A stretch of 64,000 nt of DNA from Cohnella laeviribosi DSM 21336 (lineage in GTDB: Bacteria > Bacillota > Bacilli > Paenibacillales > Paenibacillaceae): NCBI RefSeq assembly GCF_000378425.1, contig NZ_KB899813.1, positions 1 to 64,000 of the forward strand. The letters run 5' to 3'. Under the pieces are notes generated by a model. The model saw nothing but the letters and a program-made list of their open reading frames with translations, was not told where the DNA came from and made no database searches. The translations under genes were made by a program, and so were the position numbers. This document shows positions 35,563 to 45,050 of the stretch, piece by piece (positions within the stretch are counted from its first letter, which is position 1; the number at the start of each line of letters is the position of its first letter).

Positions 35563-35982
35563 ATGTACAGGAAAACGGTTAAGGTTTTTTTGCTCATGAT
35601 GTTTGCCTTCTTGGTGGCGGTACAGCCCTTATCTGCGGCAACAAAGACGGTAAAAGTAAAGGTTACGCTCGTTAGCGTAGAGCTGGTTGAAAATCATCAT
35701 GTCGGCAACGAGTGGCTGACCAAAGGATATGTGAACGGCAAAGAAATCAAGGAAGGGTCGACTGTAACGTTGAATTTGAAACCCACGGATCGTATAAGGT
35801 TAAAGGCCTATGCCGAGGAGCAAGATAAAATACCCGAAAGCGGCACGGCAAATGCGACCCTAAAAGTGTCCTCGATTAAATCGACGATCAATAAATCGTT
35901 GAAGGTCACCGTTGTTGAAAATCGGGGCCGATATTCCGGGAATACAGCCGAGTGGAAATTTGTATATAAGATTGCAAAATAA
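35563..35982 (+). CDS. Small secreted protein of unknown function
   Basis: A 139-residue protein with a signal peptide (hydrophobic core about residues 7-22, cleavage after LSAA). The mature part is Lys- and Val-rich and predicted all-beta (VKVKVTLVSVELVENHHVGNEW, GSTVTLNLKPTDRIRLKAYAEE). The ATG at 35563 has AGGGAGG 8 bases upstream. I do not recognise a family; the alternating pattern suggests a single Ig-like or lipocalin-like domain. It stands alone, followed by a strong terminator. Confidence 0.75.
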   Translation: MYRKTVKVFLLMMFAFLVAVQPLSAATKTVKVKVTLVSVELVENHHVGNEWLTKGYVNGKEIKEGSTVTLNLKPTDRIRLKAYAEEQDKIPESGTANATLKVSSIKSTINKSLKVTVVENRGRYSGNTAEWKFVYKIAK

Positions 35983-36006
35983 CATGGACGCAGACGCGGG
36001 GTGGAA

Positions 36007-36035
36007 ACAAGAGGGGCGGGGAGCCCCTCTTTTGT
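36007..36035 (+). terminator. Rho-independent terminator after the small secreted protein
   Basis: AAGAGGGGC pairs with GCCCCTCTT around GGGGA, followed by TTGTATTT. Confidence 0.75.
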
Positions 36036-36159
36036 ATTTATCTCCACCGTTTCTTTCGCCTGGGAACGATTCGCCCTGATTGTCAGATTCATCCGATTCT
36101 CCTTTCGGTTTCCGATCTTTGTCCGCTCCGCTTCCCTGTCATCGGCAATAAGCGTCATC

Positions 36160-37020
36160 TTATATTTTGCTTCGCTTGCGGTATTGAAGGGGAGACAAGC
36201 CGATGATTTTCTTGAACGATTTGTTGAAGTGGGTCAGATTCTCGAATCCGCACGATTCCGCGATGGTTTGAACTTTATGATGGGTCTCCCGCAGCTGCTT
36301 TTGGGCTTCCCTGATCCGCAGCAGAAGCAGGTATTCGCGAAAGTAAAAGCCGGTGACGCTTTTGAAGACTCGGCTCAGGTGGGAGGGGCTGATGAAAAAT
36401 TGTTTCGCGACTTGGTCGAGCGTAGGCTTCTCGTGAAAATGGACGGTTAAGTACGAAGCGATTTCGGATATTTTCCGATGCATCGGATTCGGAGAGCGCG
36501 ACGGCTCCTCGAGCGCTTGCAATTGGAAACGATAGATACAAATCAAGAGTTTGACGAGCAGCGCCCGGACCACCGCGGCATGGCCGGCCTGCTTTTCCTT
36601 GCATTCGGCCATAAGCTCCCAAAGCATATTTTCGATGGACGCCTGTTCTTTCAAAGGGAAACGGATCAGGTGCGAATCGCCTTTGAAGGGAAGCAGCGGC
36701 AATTCGCCATCCAGATTGGGCGTGATGAAGTCGTGCGTAAAGTTGATCAGAATCCGTTCGAAGCCGTTCGAATCGGCGTTGGAATTGTCCGTGCGGTGCA
36801 GGTCGTGGGGATTGATCACGATCAAATCTCCTTTGTTGACCGTATACACGCTGCCGTTGATGAAATACACCCGTTCGCCTTTCAGCAAATAATAGATTTC
36901 GTAGAAGGGATGGAAGTGAGCCCGGTTCATGCTGTAGCTGCCGTTTTTGTGCAGATATTGAATGGTGAAGGATCGTTCGAGAATGTGATACTTGGGACTC
37001 GTTACGTCCGATCCCGGCAT
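36160..37020 (-). CDS. AraC-family regulator with cupin sensor domain
   Basis: A 286-residue regulator. The N-terminal cupin (HFHPFYEIYYLLKGERVYFINGSVYTVNKGDLIVI, about residues 35-75) binds a sugar or other effector. The C-terminal AraC domain has two helix-turn-helix motifs (LDQVAKQFFISPSHLSRVFKSVTG and VQTIAESCGFENLTHFNKSFKKIIG). The ATG has GGGGGCG upstream. It is divergent from the two pectate lyase genes and is the obvious candidate to control them. Confidence 0.88.
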   Translation of the reverse strand: MPGSDVTSPKYHILERSFTIQYLHKNGSYSMNRAHFHPFYEIYYLLKGERVYFINGSVYTVNKGDLIVINPHDLHRTDNSNADSNGFERILINFTHDFITPNLDGELPLLPFKGDSHLIRFPLKEQASIENMLWELMAECKEKQAGHAAVVRALLVKLLICIYRFQLQALEEPSRSPNPMHRKISEIASYLTVHFHEKPTLDQVAKQFFISPSHLSRVFKSVTGFYFREYLLLLRIREAQKQLRETHHKVQTIAESCGFENLTHFNKSFKKIIGLSPLQYRKRSKI

Positions 37021-37122
37021 AATTTCGCCCCCTATTCTATCAGATGAAAATCTAAAAATAACAAATAAAGAAAAAAAAGGCGATAATGAGCAAGGGAGTA
37101 TACAGTTCCGAAAAGGGCGATG

Positions 37123-37131
37123 TGTTATAGT
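37123..37131 (+). promoter_or_regulatory. Extended -10 promoter of the pectate lyase operon
   Basis: TGTTATAGT is an extended -10 (TGn-TATAGT). No -35 consensus is present, which would fit activation by the divergent AraC-type regulator. Predicted start of transcription is around 37137. Confidence 0.45.
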
Positions 37132-37150
37132 ACAACCGAGGAGGACAGGA

Positions 37151-37186
37151 ATGCGCTTTCATTGTCGTCCGCCTCCAAAATCATAA
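37151..37186 (+). CDS. Possible 11-residue leader peptide upstream of the PL9 gene
   Basis: A GAGGAGGACAGGA ribosome binding site precedes an ATG that opens an 11-codon frame, MRFHCRPPPKS. It contains three consecutive Pro near the stop, a motif known to slow ribosomes. It lies about 107 bases before the lyase gene and right after the likely transcription start. An attenuator or translational coupling role is speculative. Confidence 0.35.
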   Translation: MRFHCRPPPKS

Positions 37187-37292
37187 CCTGGCAGGCTGGA
37201 GAAAGGACGGTGATCGCACTCCATAAACCGCTGTTACTCTGTATTATATTTCCATTCTGAAAGGCATTCAATGTCAAAAATGGAGGGATTCC

Positions 37293-38570
37293 ATGATGAA
37301 GAAGAGTTTGGCTGGCAAAAGGAGCACGATTGCCCTGGCGTCGCTGGCGCTCGGCTTCTCTTTGTTCGCCGGGTCGCTCCCGGCCGCAAGCGCCGCTCCT
37401 TCCGTCCTTTACGTCGCTCCCAACGGTTCGGCCGGCAATAGCGGCACCTTGAGCTCGCCGACGACGCTTGAGGCGGCCATTGCCCAGATCGCCCCGGGCG
37501 GCACGATTTATATGCGCGGAGGCACGTATGCGTATTCGTCGGCGGTGTCGATTCCGCGCAATAACAGCGGCGCGTCCGGCGCCTTGAAGCAGATCGTGCC
37601 TTACGGCTCGGAGAAGCCGGTCCTGGATTTCTCTTCGGAGCCTTACGATGCCGACGACGTCTCCGCCAATGAAAGAGGGCTGGAAGTGCACGGCAGCTAC
37701 TGGCTTGTCAAAGGCTTGGAGATCAAAGGGGCTGCCGATAACGGCATCTTCATCTCGGGGAACTACAACCGGATCGAGAACCTCGATGTTCATCACAACC
37801 GGGACTCCGGCGTCCAGATCAGCCGCTATTCGTCGTCGGCCACGAAGGCGGAATGGCCCAGCTACAATCAGATCGTAAACGTATACTCGCATGACAACTA
37901 CGATCCGGACAACGGAGAGGATGCCGACGGCTTCGCCATCAAGCTGACGGTCGGGCCGGGCAACGTCGTGGACGGATGCATTGCGGCTTACAATACGGAC
38001 GACGGCTGGGATTTGTACACCAAGTCGGACACCGGTCCGATCTATCCCGTTACGATCAAGAACAGCGTGGCTCACCATAACGGCCAAACCTCCGACGGCA
38101 GCGGCACTTCCGACAGCGACGGCAACGGCTTCAAGCTCGGCGGGAGCGATATTCCGGTGAATCATATCGTCATCAACAACGTCGCCTACCTCAACAAAAA
38201 GCATGGCTTTACCTTTAACAGCAACCCCGGAAGCATTACCCTGACGAACAATACGTCCTATGCCAACGGAGAAAGCAACTTCAAGTTCGACGAAGGCGCG
38301 CATGTGTTCGCCAACAACCTTTCCTACCAAGGCAATACCAGCGATAAAACGAGCGGCACCGACGTGTCCGGTTCGAACGTATGGTGGAAAAACAAAAAGA
38401 GCACCAATGCCCGAGGGCTTGTCGCCAGCGACGAGGACTTTGTGAGCCTTACGCCGGCGTTGACCCGCAATGCGGACGGCTCCCCGAACCTCGGCAACTT
38501 CCTTAAGCTGGCCGCAGGCAGCGATTTGAAGGGCGCCGGAACGGACGGCAAGGATATCGGCCACAACTGA
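37293..38570 (+). CDS. Secreted pectate lyase, family PL9
   Basis: A 425-residue exported pectate lyase that cleaves polygalacturonate by beta-elimination with calcium. A signal peptide (cleavage about SAA-AP, residue 37) is followed by LYVAPNGSAGNSGT...GGTIYMRGGTYAY, the typical start of a right-handed parallel beta-helix. Calcium-ligand Asp residues lie in NGEDADGFAIK and NTDDGWDLYTKSDTG. The catalytic Lys is expected in DGNGFKLGG, as in the PL9 enzyme PelL. ATGs at 37293 and 37296 share a GGAGGG. The PL1 gene follows at 18 bases. Confidence 0.88.
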   Translation: MMKKSLAGKRSTIALASLALGFSLFAGSLPAASAAPSVLYVAPNGSAGNSGTLSSPTTLEAAIAQIAPGGTIYMRGGTYAYSSAVSIPRNNSGASGALKQIVPYGSEKPVLDFSSEPYDADDVSANERGLEVHGSYWLVKGLEIKGAADNGIFISGNYNRIENLDVHHNRDSGVQISRYSSSATKAEWPSYNQIVNVYSHDNYDPDNGEDADGFAIKLTVGPGNVVDGCIAAYNTDDGWDLYTKSDTGPIYPVTIKNSVAHHNGQTSDGSGTSDSDGNGFKLGGSDIPVNHIVINNVAYLNKKHGFTFNSNPGSITLTNNTSYANGESNFKFDEGAHVFANNLSYQGNTSDKTSGTDVSGSNVWWKNKKSTNARGLVASDEDFVSLTPALTRNADGSPNLGNFLKLAAGSDLKGAGTDGKDIGHN

Positions 38571-38588
38571 CAAGGAGGCGAAATCGAA

Positions 38589-40016
38589 TTGAACGGTAGA
38601 AAAAAGAAGACAGCCGCCGCGGCTCTGGCGCCGCTCTTGCTGATCGTGTCCTTGCTTGCGGGATCGATCACGGCAAGCGCGGCAGGCTCGCTATCCGACT
38701 ATAACTTGACGGGTTTCTCTTCCGGCAATACCGGCGGCGGCATCGTGGCCGAGACGGATACGGCTCATTACAAAAAGGTCTACAACGCCGCCGATTTGGC
38801 CGCCGCGCTGAAGAAGGGCTCCGGAGTGAAAGTGATTGAAATCATGAACGACTTGAATCTGGGATGGAACGAAATCCCCGCGGAAGCCCAGAAGTCTCCG
38901 TTCTCCGAAGCCAATCCGCCGCTCACGCATCCGGTATTGCTCCATACCGGAGTCAGCAAAATCGCGATCGACAGCTTTAACGGCCTGACGATTTTCTCGG
39001 CGAACGGCGCGACAATCAAACATGCGGGATGGGTCGTCAAGCGCAGCTCCAATATCATCATCCGGAATCTGAACTTTGACGAGCTGTGGGAATGGGACGA
39101 ATCGACCAAAGGAGACTACGACAAGAACGACTGGGACTACATCACCGTGGATGCCGCGAGCAGTAAAATATGGATCGACCACTGCACCTTCCATAAGGCG
39201 TATGACGGCCTCGTCGACGTCAAAAAAGGAAGCAGCGGCGTGACGATCTCCTGGTCCTTGTTTACGGGCGACGACCGCAGCGCGAACAGCTTCGTAACAC
39301 AGCAGATCAATGCGATGGAAGCCAATAAGTCCGCCTATCCGATGTACAACTATCTTCGGACGCTGCTGAGCAAGGAGGATATTATCGCCATTGCGGCGGG
39401 CCAGAAGAAAGGGCATCTGGTCGGATCGACCGAATTCGCTTCGGACAATGCCGATTTGGAAATCACGCTGCACCACAATTATTACAAGGATATTCAGGAC
39501 CGGATGCCGCGTCTGCGGGCCGGCAACGCTCACGCCTACAACATTGTCATGGATTCGGCCGGCGCTCATGCGGCAAGCAAGAAGATTACGCCTGCCATGG
39601 CCGACGCCATTTCCAAGAAAGGGTATCATTTCGGCGTGACGAGCAACGGAGCCATCTCGACGGAAGACGGCGCCGTCCTGGTCGAAAAATCGCAAATCAT
39701 CGATGTCGTCTATCCGATTCGAAACAATCAAACCGATCCGAGCGATGCGAGCTATACGGGCAAGATCCGCGCGCTCGACACGATCTATTCCTTGGACGGC
39801 GCTTCCTTTCGGGGCGGCAGCGACACGTCCGGCAGCCCGCTCGCACCCGTGCCTGCTCCGGTCAAGGCGTTCTCCTGGAACGGATTCTCGACCTTGCCGT
39901 ACAGCTATACGCCGGACGATCCGTCTACCTTGATCGCGAGGCTGACCGCTGCCGACGGCGCCGGCGCCGGCAAGCTGACGTGGTCTAAAGACAATTGGTT
40001 GAAAACAAGCTATTAA
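38589..40016 (+). CDS. Secreted pectate lyase, family PL1
   Basis: A 475-residue exported PL1 lyase acting on the same polymer as the preceding enzyme. Signal peptide cleavage is about ITASAA (residue 33). The parallel beta-helix carries the family signature WIDHCTF...DGLVDVKKGSSGVTISW and the catalytic Arg region RMPRLRAG. The TTG start follows an AAGGAGGC. A C-terminal ~60-residue extension (VKAFSWNGFSTLPYSYTPDD) is common in Paenibacillus members. The two lyases form one operon. No importer for the products is adjacent. Confidence 0.88.
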   Translation: MNGRKKKTAAAALAPLLLIVSLLAGSITASAAGSLSDYNLTGFSSGNTGGGIVAETDTAHYKKVYNAADLAAALKKGSGVKVIEIMNDLNLGWNEIPAEAQKSPFSEANPPLTHPVLLHTGVSKIAIDSFNGLTIFSANGATIKHAGWVVKRSSNIIIRNLNFDELWEWDESTKGDYDKNDWDYITVDAASSKIWIDHCTFHKAYDGLVDVKKGSSGVTISWSLFTGDDRSANSFVTQQINAMEANKSAYPMYNYLRTLLSKEDIIAIAAGQKKGHLVGSTEFASDNADLEITLHHNYYKDIQDRMPRLRAGNAHAYNIVMDSAGAHAASKKITPAMADAISKKGYHFGVTSNGAISTEDGAVLVEKSQIIDVVYPIRNNQTDPSDASYTGKIRALDTIYSLDGASFRGGSDTSGSPLAPVPAPVKAFSWNGFSTLPYSYTPDDPSTLIARLTAADGAGAGKLTWSKDNWLKTSY

Positions 40017-40038
40017 AATGTTCCTTCGGTTGAACGGA

Positions 40039-40070
40039 AACGGAGTCCGCGCAGATTAGCGGACTCCGTT
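40039..40070. terminator. Perfect 12-bp hairpin after the pectate lyase operon
   Basis: AACGGAGTCCGC and GCGGACTCCGTT form an exact 12-bp stem with an 8-nt loop. The T run after it is poor, so termination may be inefficient or the hairpin may protect the 3' end. Confidence 0.55.
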
Positions 40071-40274
40071 CCTTAATGTAAGCGAGTAATTTGACATTAT
40101 ATTGGCATTTTTTTATGATATTTAGCGCTCGCCAAAAGTTTCCTGCATGCAAAAGACGAGGTGATCCCTTAGTTAAACCGCGAAAAGCCGATGATCGATC
40201 CATTCGAAATGTGGCGTTTTCTACCAAAGCTCATTCATCATGATTGTCAGCATTGATAGGGTGGAGGGATTGAA

Positions 40275-42032
40275 ATGAAAAAAACCATGACGGCTAGAGA
40301 AAAAAAGAATCCGGCGCAAAGCGGAAAATATCGAAAAGTTTTAAAGAATGTGAAGATGACTTCCCTGCTCGTACTTATGCTGGTCCTTACGGTGGTCTCC
40401 TTCGGATATATCGCCATCTCGGCTTTAAACAACATGACCGCTTTCCGCAGCGACATGAAAGATCTTTACAAGAATAACATGCTGCAGTCTCTGGAACTTA
40501 AACACCTGGAAACCGAATTCTATATCGTAAGACTCCAAATGTCGAACCTGCTTCTTTCTGAACAATATAATGAAGATGCGGCAAAAACGGTCGAAACCCA
40601 CACATCCGCCATCGTTAGCGTCTTAGATACATACCGGAAATATCATATGAGCGCAAACGAGAGGGCTCTATTCGATGAAGTCGACAAAAATTACCGGCTA
40701 TATCTGGAACAAGCCGATCGATATATAGACAAGCTAAAATCCAAGGTTGCAATCGACCAAGAGGAAAGACAAAAGCTGCCCGGTTACGCTAACGCGGCTC
40801 AAGAAAATATCGATAAACTTGTGGCCTTGCAGGCGGAGACGGCCAAAAAAGTGATCGATCAGACGGAAGGCACGTATCGGAAGGCGAAAAGCCGATTTAT
40901 CGGTTTTGCCTTGGGAGCCGGCATTTTATATATCCTGCTCATGATCGTGCTAACGAGGCTGATGAGAAGATCGATGGCGCAGATCAATCATGTTCTTTCC
41001 CGGCTTTCCGAATATGATTTTACAGTCGGCCTGGAGACGGAAGGGAAAAACGAGTTTGTTCAGATGAACAAGTCGTTGGCCGCGGTTATCGGCAATATGA
41101 AAAAGGCGCTCGCAGAGGTAAAAGGAAATTCCCATGAGATCACGGCTCAATCGCAGGGCTTGGCGGCCGTCTCGGAGGAAATGTCCGCATCCTATCAGGA
41201 ACTTGCTACGACCATGCAGCACGTTGCGGAAGGAGCGACAAGCCAGGCTGAGGATCTCTCGCACATTGCGGATGCTTTGTCGCAGCTGACGAGCAGCATC
41301 GAACATGTGTACCATGAGCTTCAAAGCGTCAAGGATGAAACGGAAGAGGCCGAGCATAAAGCGCATATCGGAAAAGAAGAGATGGATCGTCTCGTGAAAT
41401 CCATCGATGAGATCAAGCAGGCCTTTGAGATTGTCGTCGGAAAAGTGGAAATGCTGACCCATTCCGTGAAAGAAATCAGCGGCATCACCGATATCATCTC
41501 CGACATAGCGAATCAGACGAATTTGTTGGCGTTGAACGCGGCGATCGAGGCGGCCAGAGCGGGAGAAACGGGCAGAGGCTTTGCGGTTGTAGCGGACGAG
41601 GTACGCAAACTTGCGGAACAATCAAGGCGCAATGCCGATCAAATTCTGACCGTAGTCGAATCGATCCATAAGGATACGGACGAAGTCATCCGCACATCGA
41701 AGACCGTGGAAGCGTCCGTGATGGAACAGACGAAGTCCGTCGAGAATACGGTAAGATCCTTTGGCGATATCTTGGCGTCTATCGAAAACATCGCTCCTCT
41801 GATGAAGAAGACATACAGCGCCATGGATGAAATCGTGAAATCCAAGGATATTGTCATGGAGCGTGTCGAGCAGGTAAGCGCGGTTACGCAGGAGAACTCG
41901 GCGACTACGGAAGAAGTGGCCGCGTCCACCGAGCAGCTCACCGCCTCTTCGCAGGAAGTGGCGTCCACAGCGCAAAGTCTGAGCGAAATCGCGGCAGGCA
42001 TGATGGATACGGTCAACCGGTTTAAATTGTAA
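40275..42032 (+). CDS. Methyl-accepting chemotaxis protein
   Basis: A 585-residue transmembrane chemoreceptor. TM1 lies near residues 28-53, a four-helix-bundle ligand domain near 54-205 and TM2 near 208-230. A HAMP-like linker and a long cytoplasmic coiled coil follow, with the conserved hairpin tip [37 protein letters not shown]. The ATG has GGAGGG upstream. It stands alone, without adjacent che genes, and a terminator follows at 42045. Confidence 0.92.
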   Translation: MKKTMTAREKKNPAQSGKYRKVLKNVKMTSLLVLMLVLTVVSFGYIAISALNNMTAFRSDMKDLYKNNMLQSLELKHLETEFYIVRLQMSNLLLSEQYNEDAAKTVETHTSAIVSVLDTYRKYHMSANERALFDEVDKNYRLYLEQADRYIDKLKSKVAIDQEERQKLPGYANAAQENIDKLVALQAETAKKVIDQTEGTYRKAKSRFIGFALGAGILYILLMIVLTRLMRRSMAQINHVLSRLSEYDFTVGLETEGKNEFVQMNKSLAAVIGNMKKALAEVKGNSHEITAQSQGLAAVSEEMSASYQELATTMQHVAEGATSQAEDLSHIADALSQLTSSIEHVYHELQSVKDETEEAEHKAHIGKEEMDRLVKSIDEIKQAFEIVVGKVEMLTHSVKEISGITDIISDIANQTNLLALNAAIEAARAGETGRGFAVVADEVRKLAEQSRRNADQILTVVESIHKDTDEVIRTSKTVEASVMEQTKSVENTVRSFGDILASIENIAPLMKKTYSAMDEIVKSKDIVMERVEQVSAVTQENSATTEEVAASTEQLTASSQEVASTAQSLSEIAAGMMDTVNRFKL

Positions 42033-42044
42033 TCCCCTTTTCCA

Positions 42045-42084
42045 CCCCTTTGCCCTGAGAGTCATTCGGGCAGAGGGGTCATTT
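42045..42084 (+). terminator. Terminator after the chemoreceptor gene
   Basis: CCCCTTTGCCC (42045-42055) pairs with GGGCAGAGGGG (42068-42078), followed by TCATTTT. Confidence 0.6.
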
Positions 42085-42262
42085 TGGTATTGCTCCATCC
42101 ATTTGTGCGATTCTTCAAACTTTAATTGTTATTACAGGAAGGAATTTCAACAGATTCGCCGAATGAAAATGGAAATAGAGGGGAGAAAATGGCAAGACGA
42201 TTAAACCTTTGGTCATTCTTGCTGTGCTGCTAAGCTGACTTCGAACCAAGGAGGAGAAAGGA

Positions 42263-42787
42263 ATGGAATCAGCCCGAATCATAGACGATATGTTTCAAGC
42301 GGCTCAATCCGGCGATGCTTCACGGCTCAAAGCGATTTTGCAATCGCATCCGCATCTGGCAAATGCGGAAAACGGCGATGGGCTTACCCCTTTGGGATAT
42401 GCGGCGCATTTTGGAAACCGGGATGCCGTGCAGGTCTTGCTGGAGCATGGCGCAGAGATCAATGCGGTATCTCACTCCAACCTTTCGTATATTCCTTCCA
42501 ATACGGCATTGCATGCCGCCATTGCGGGGGAGAGGAATATGGAGGTCATCCGGCTGCTGCTGGCGCACCAAGCGAAGACCACGATTTTCGACAGCAATGG
42601 CCATACTTGTCTCCATACGGCCGCATTTCACGACGACAATGTCGAGCTGATCCGCTTGTTGATCGAGCATGGAGCCGATGTCCATGCGAAGGCCGAAGGC
42701 GGAGAAACGGCATTGGCTCTGGCAATCAAGCAAGGAAACCATAATGTCGCGGAGCTTCTTCGCCAACATGGAGCGCGGCCGGATTAG
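42263..42787 (+). CDS. Ankyrin-repeat protein
   Basis: A 174-residue cytosolic protein built of about five ankyrin repeats (DGLTPLGYAAHFGNRDAVQVLLEHGAEIN; NTALHAAIAGERNMEVIRLLLAHQA; HTCLHTAAFHDDNVELIRLLIEHGADVH; ETALALAIKQGNHNVAELLRQHGA). Such repeats mediate protein binding; the partner is unknown. GGAGGAGAAAGG precedes the ATG. Its stop overlaps that of the convergent LacI-type gene by 4 bases. Confidence 0.88.
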   Translation: MESARIIDDMFQAAQSGDASRLKAILQSHPHLANAENGDGLTPLGYAAHFGNRDAVQVLLEHGAEINAVSHSNLSYIPSNTALHAAIAGERNMEVIRLLLAHQAKTTIFDSNGHTCLHTAAFHDDNVELIRLLIEHGADVHAKAEGGETALALAIKQGNHNVAELLRQHGARPD

Positions 42788-43800
42788 CGGGACGGGCTCT
42801 TCGTCGACTCCCGTTCGATCAATGTGGTAGGGAGAAGAATCTCGACATAGGGCTCCGAACGGTGTTCCATTCTCCACAGCAGCTGTTCGATGGCTTTCTG
42901 GCCGAATTTGGCCAAATCCACGGCAATCGTGGTCGTGGTCGGCGTATTGATGCGGGACAGTTGCCCATTGTCGAAGCTGCACACGGAAACGTCCTCGGGG
43001 ATTTTATATCCCATTTGCTGCAAAGACGAAATGATCAGAAATCCGAGCCCGTCATTGACGCAGAACCAGGCGGTCGGCTGCGAAGCCATGCGCGAAAGCT
43101 TGCCGCTTACGTCGGCCGCTTCCTCGATCGCATCCTTCACGATCCACTCCGGATTCACGTCCAGCCCGGCCTCGCTCATCGCCCAAAGGTACCCCTCCAG
43201 CCGTTCGTAGTAGCTTGGCGAAAAGGAGATGTTGCCCCAAAAGCCGATCTCGCGATGACCCAGCCCGATCAAGTAAGATACCGCATCGTAACCGCCGAAA
43301 CGGTTGTTCGTCAGAATGCAGTCGGCATGAATGCGCGGATGGTGGTGATCGATGAGGACAGCCGGAATGCCGGTGGCCAAAACGGTATTGATATAATCCG
43401 TGCTAATGTGGGAGAGGATGAGCACGCCGTCGACGGTCTGGTTCTGAAGAAAAGACGGCAGCATGAGCTTGTCCCTAGCTTCCGGATTGATAGACTGAAT
43501 TTGCAGGGCCATTCCGCGCTTGGTGCATTCCTGCTCGATGGACAAATAAATATCGCCGAAAAAGCTTCGCTGCGAGAAGGCGAAGTCCGAGGCGATCAAT
43601 CCGATATTGCCGCTTCGATTCGATTGCTTCTTCTTCCGGGATTCGGAGTAGACATACCCGAGGCGTTTCGCCGTTTCGATGACAAGCCGCCTTGTTTCCT
43701 CGCTCACCCCGTCTTTCCCCGCCAAAGCCTGCGACACGGAGTTCTTTGATATGTTCAAAGCGTCCGCGATCGTCTGCATCGTAACTTTCCGCTGCTTCAT
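42784..43800 (-). CDS. LacI/GalR-family repressor of the mannoside locus
   Basis: A 338-residue repressor with N-terminal helix-turn-helix (TMQTIADALNISKNSVSQALAGKDGVSEETRRLVIETAKRLGY) and a periplasmic-binding-protein-like effector domain ending VDLAKFGQKAIEQLLWRM. It is divergent from the DUF1861-GH130-importer genes. The perfect palindrome at 43999 and the related site at 43853, just upstream of its own start, are the likely operators. The inducer is probably a mannoside. Confidence 0.88.
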   Translation of the reverse strand: MKQRKVTMQTIADALNISKNSVSQALAGKDGVSEETRRLVIETAKRLGYVYSESRKKKQSNRSGNIGLIASDFAFSQRSFFGDIYLSIEQECTKRGMALQIQSINPEARDKLMLPSFLQNQTVDGVLILSHISTDYINTVLATGIPAVLIDHHHPRIHADCILTNNRFGGYDAVSYLIGLGHREIGFWGNISFSPSYYERLEGYLWAMSEAGLDVNPEWIVKDAIEEAADVSGKLSRMASQPTAWFCVNDGLGFLIISSLQQMGYKIPEDVSVCSFDNGQLSRINTPTTTTIAVDLAKFGQKAIEQLLWRMEHRSEPYVEILLPTTLIERESTKSPSR

Positions 43801-43852
43801 GCCTTTCCGTTCCTTTCCGGTTGGACTGTCGGTTCCGATGGAAAAAAATTAC

Positions 43853-43866
43853 CAGTCACGTTACAA
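43853..43866. promoter_or_regulatory. Second LacI-type operator, near the repressor gene
   Basis: CAGTCACGTTACAA matches the palindrome at 43999 in 11 of 14 positions and lies about 50 bases before the repressor start, consistent with autoregulation. Confidence 0.45.
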
Positions 43867-43932
43867 ATTATAGCGTATCGAGCGCGAAAAAGAAACTGTT
43901 TTCCAAGGCGAATTGAATTTTTTCCAAGTGCA

Positions 43933-43961
43933 TTGACAATTGAAACGCTGTCATTAATAAT
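43933..43961 (+). promoter_or_regulatory. Sigma-A promoter of the DUF1861-GH130 genes
   Basis: A perfect TTGACA (43933-43938) and AATAAT (43956-43961) are spaced 17 bp apart. The operator at 43999 lies about 30 bases downstream of the predicted start of transcription. Confidence 0.65.
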
Positions 43962-43998
43962 GGACGTAAAATCCTGAAACAAAGCAATGTAATCTACA

Positions 43999-44012
43999 TT
44001 GTAACGTTACAA
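43999..44012. promoter_or_regulatory. Perfect palindromic operator TTGTAACGTTACAA
   Basis: A 14-bp perfect palindrome with central CG, typical of LacI-family operators, between the promoter and the first gene of the mannoside locus. Confidence 0.7.
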
Positions 44013-44084
44013 AAAAAGGTTTGTAAATCTATTTTGTAATTATTTGTTTTGGGCAGACGATGAGCCGCAGAAGGAGAAACTGGA

Positions 44085-45050
44085 ATGGCAAAACTGAATA
44101 AGAATGAAGTGAAGACGTGCAAAAGACTGCTGGCCGAATATTTGGACAAGAACGAGGTTGTTACCGATCCGGCGAAGCTGGAGTTTGCGGGAGTGGGGGA
44201 CCGCGACGTCTACAACATTACCGCTCCGTTCGAAGACGAGGGCGAGCTTGTGATCGCCGGGCGCGTCGAATCCAGGGACAGCGAGCATTCGCACATCATG
44301 TTCTTCGTGGAGCGGGACGGCAAGTGGGTGCCGCGGGAAGGATGGCCGGTGCTGACGCTCCAGGACCCGTTCTATACCCGGGTAGCAGGCGAAATCGTGG
44401 TCGGCGGCGTGGAGGTGTATCCGCATCCTTCCAAATCCGGCGCGCTTGCCTGGAGAACGGTCATGTACAAAGGGGAGAAGCTTCGCGATCTTTCCCGGTT
44501 CTTCACCGGACCGGACGGAATGAAGGATCTTCGCATCATCGAGCTTCCCGACGGCAGCATCGCCATGTTCACGAGGCCGCAGGGAGAGAAGGGCGGACGG
44601 GGCAAGATCGGTTTTGCCCGGTTGGCGTCGCTCGCGGATTTGACGATCGAAGCGGTCGAAGCGGCTCCGCTTCTGGAAGGCCAGTTTATCGACGCCGAGT
44701 GGGGCGGCGCGAACGAGCCGCATTTGCTCGAAGGCGGACTGGTCGGCGTTCTCGGCCACATCGCTTGCTTCGACGAAGCCGGCGACCGCCATTATTATCC
44801 GATGGTGTTTGCGATCGATCCGTATACGGGGGAATTTTCGGATATCGAGCTGATCGCCGTCCGGAACAGGTTCCTGCCCGGCGAAGCCAAGCGGGACGAT
44901 CTGATCGACGTTGTCTTCAGCGGAGGACTTGTGCGGCGCAAGGACGGAACGGCCGAGCTGTACGCCGGAATCAGCGATGCGGAAGCCCATCGCATTACGA
45001 TACCGGATCCGTTCCTTAAATATGAGAAAAGCAAGGTGTTGCAAAGGTGA
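44085..45050 (+). CDS. DUF1861-family protein (predicted beta-propeller)
   Basis: A 321-residue cytosolic protein matching the DUF1861 family. Repeated beta-strands with NITAPFEDEGELVIAGRVESRDSEHSH, WPVLTLQDPFYTRVAGEIVVGGVEV and LRIIELPDGSIAMFTRPQGEKGGRGKIGFA point to a five-bladed propeller like that of GH43/GH130-type enzymes. It is encoded directly before a GH130 enzyme with GTGA start/stop overlap, so it probably acts on the same substrate. Whether it is catalytic is unknown. Confidence 0.75.
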   Translation: MAKLNKNEVKTCKRLLAEYLDKNEVVTDPAKLEFAGVGDRDVYNITAPFEDEGELVIAGRVESRDSEHSHIMFFVERDGKWVPREGWPVLTLQDPFYTRVAGEIVVGGVEVYPHPSKSGALAWRTVMYKGEKLRDLSRFFTGPDGMKDLRIIELPDGSIAMFTRPQGEKGGRGKIGFARLASLADLTIEAVEAAPLLEGQFIDAEWGGANEPHLLEGGLVGVLGHIACFDEAGDRHYYPMVFAIDPYTGEFSDIELIAVRNRFLPGEAKRDDLIDVVFSGGLVRRKDGTAELYAGISDAEAHRITIPDPFLKYEKSKVLQR

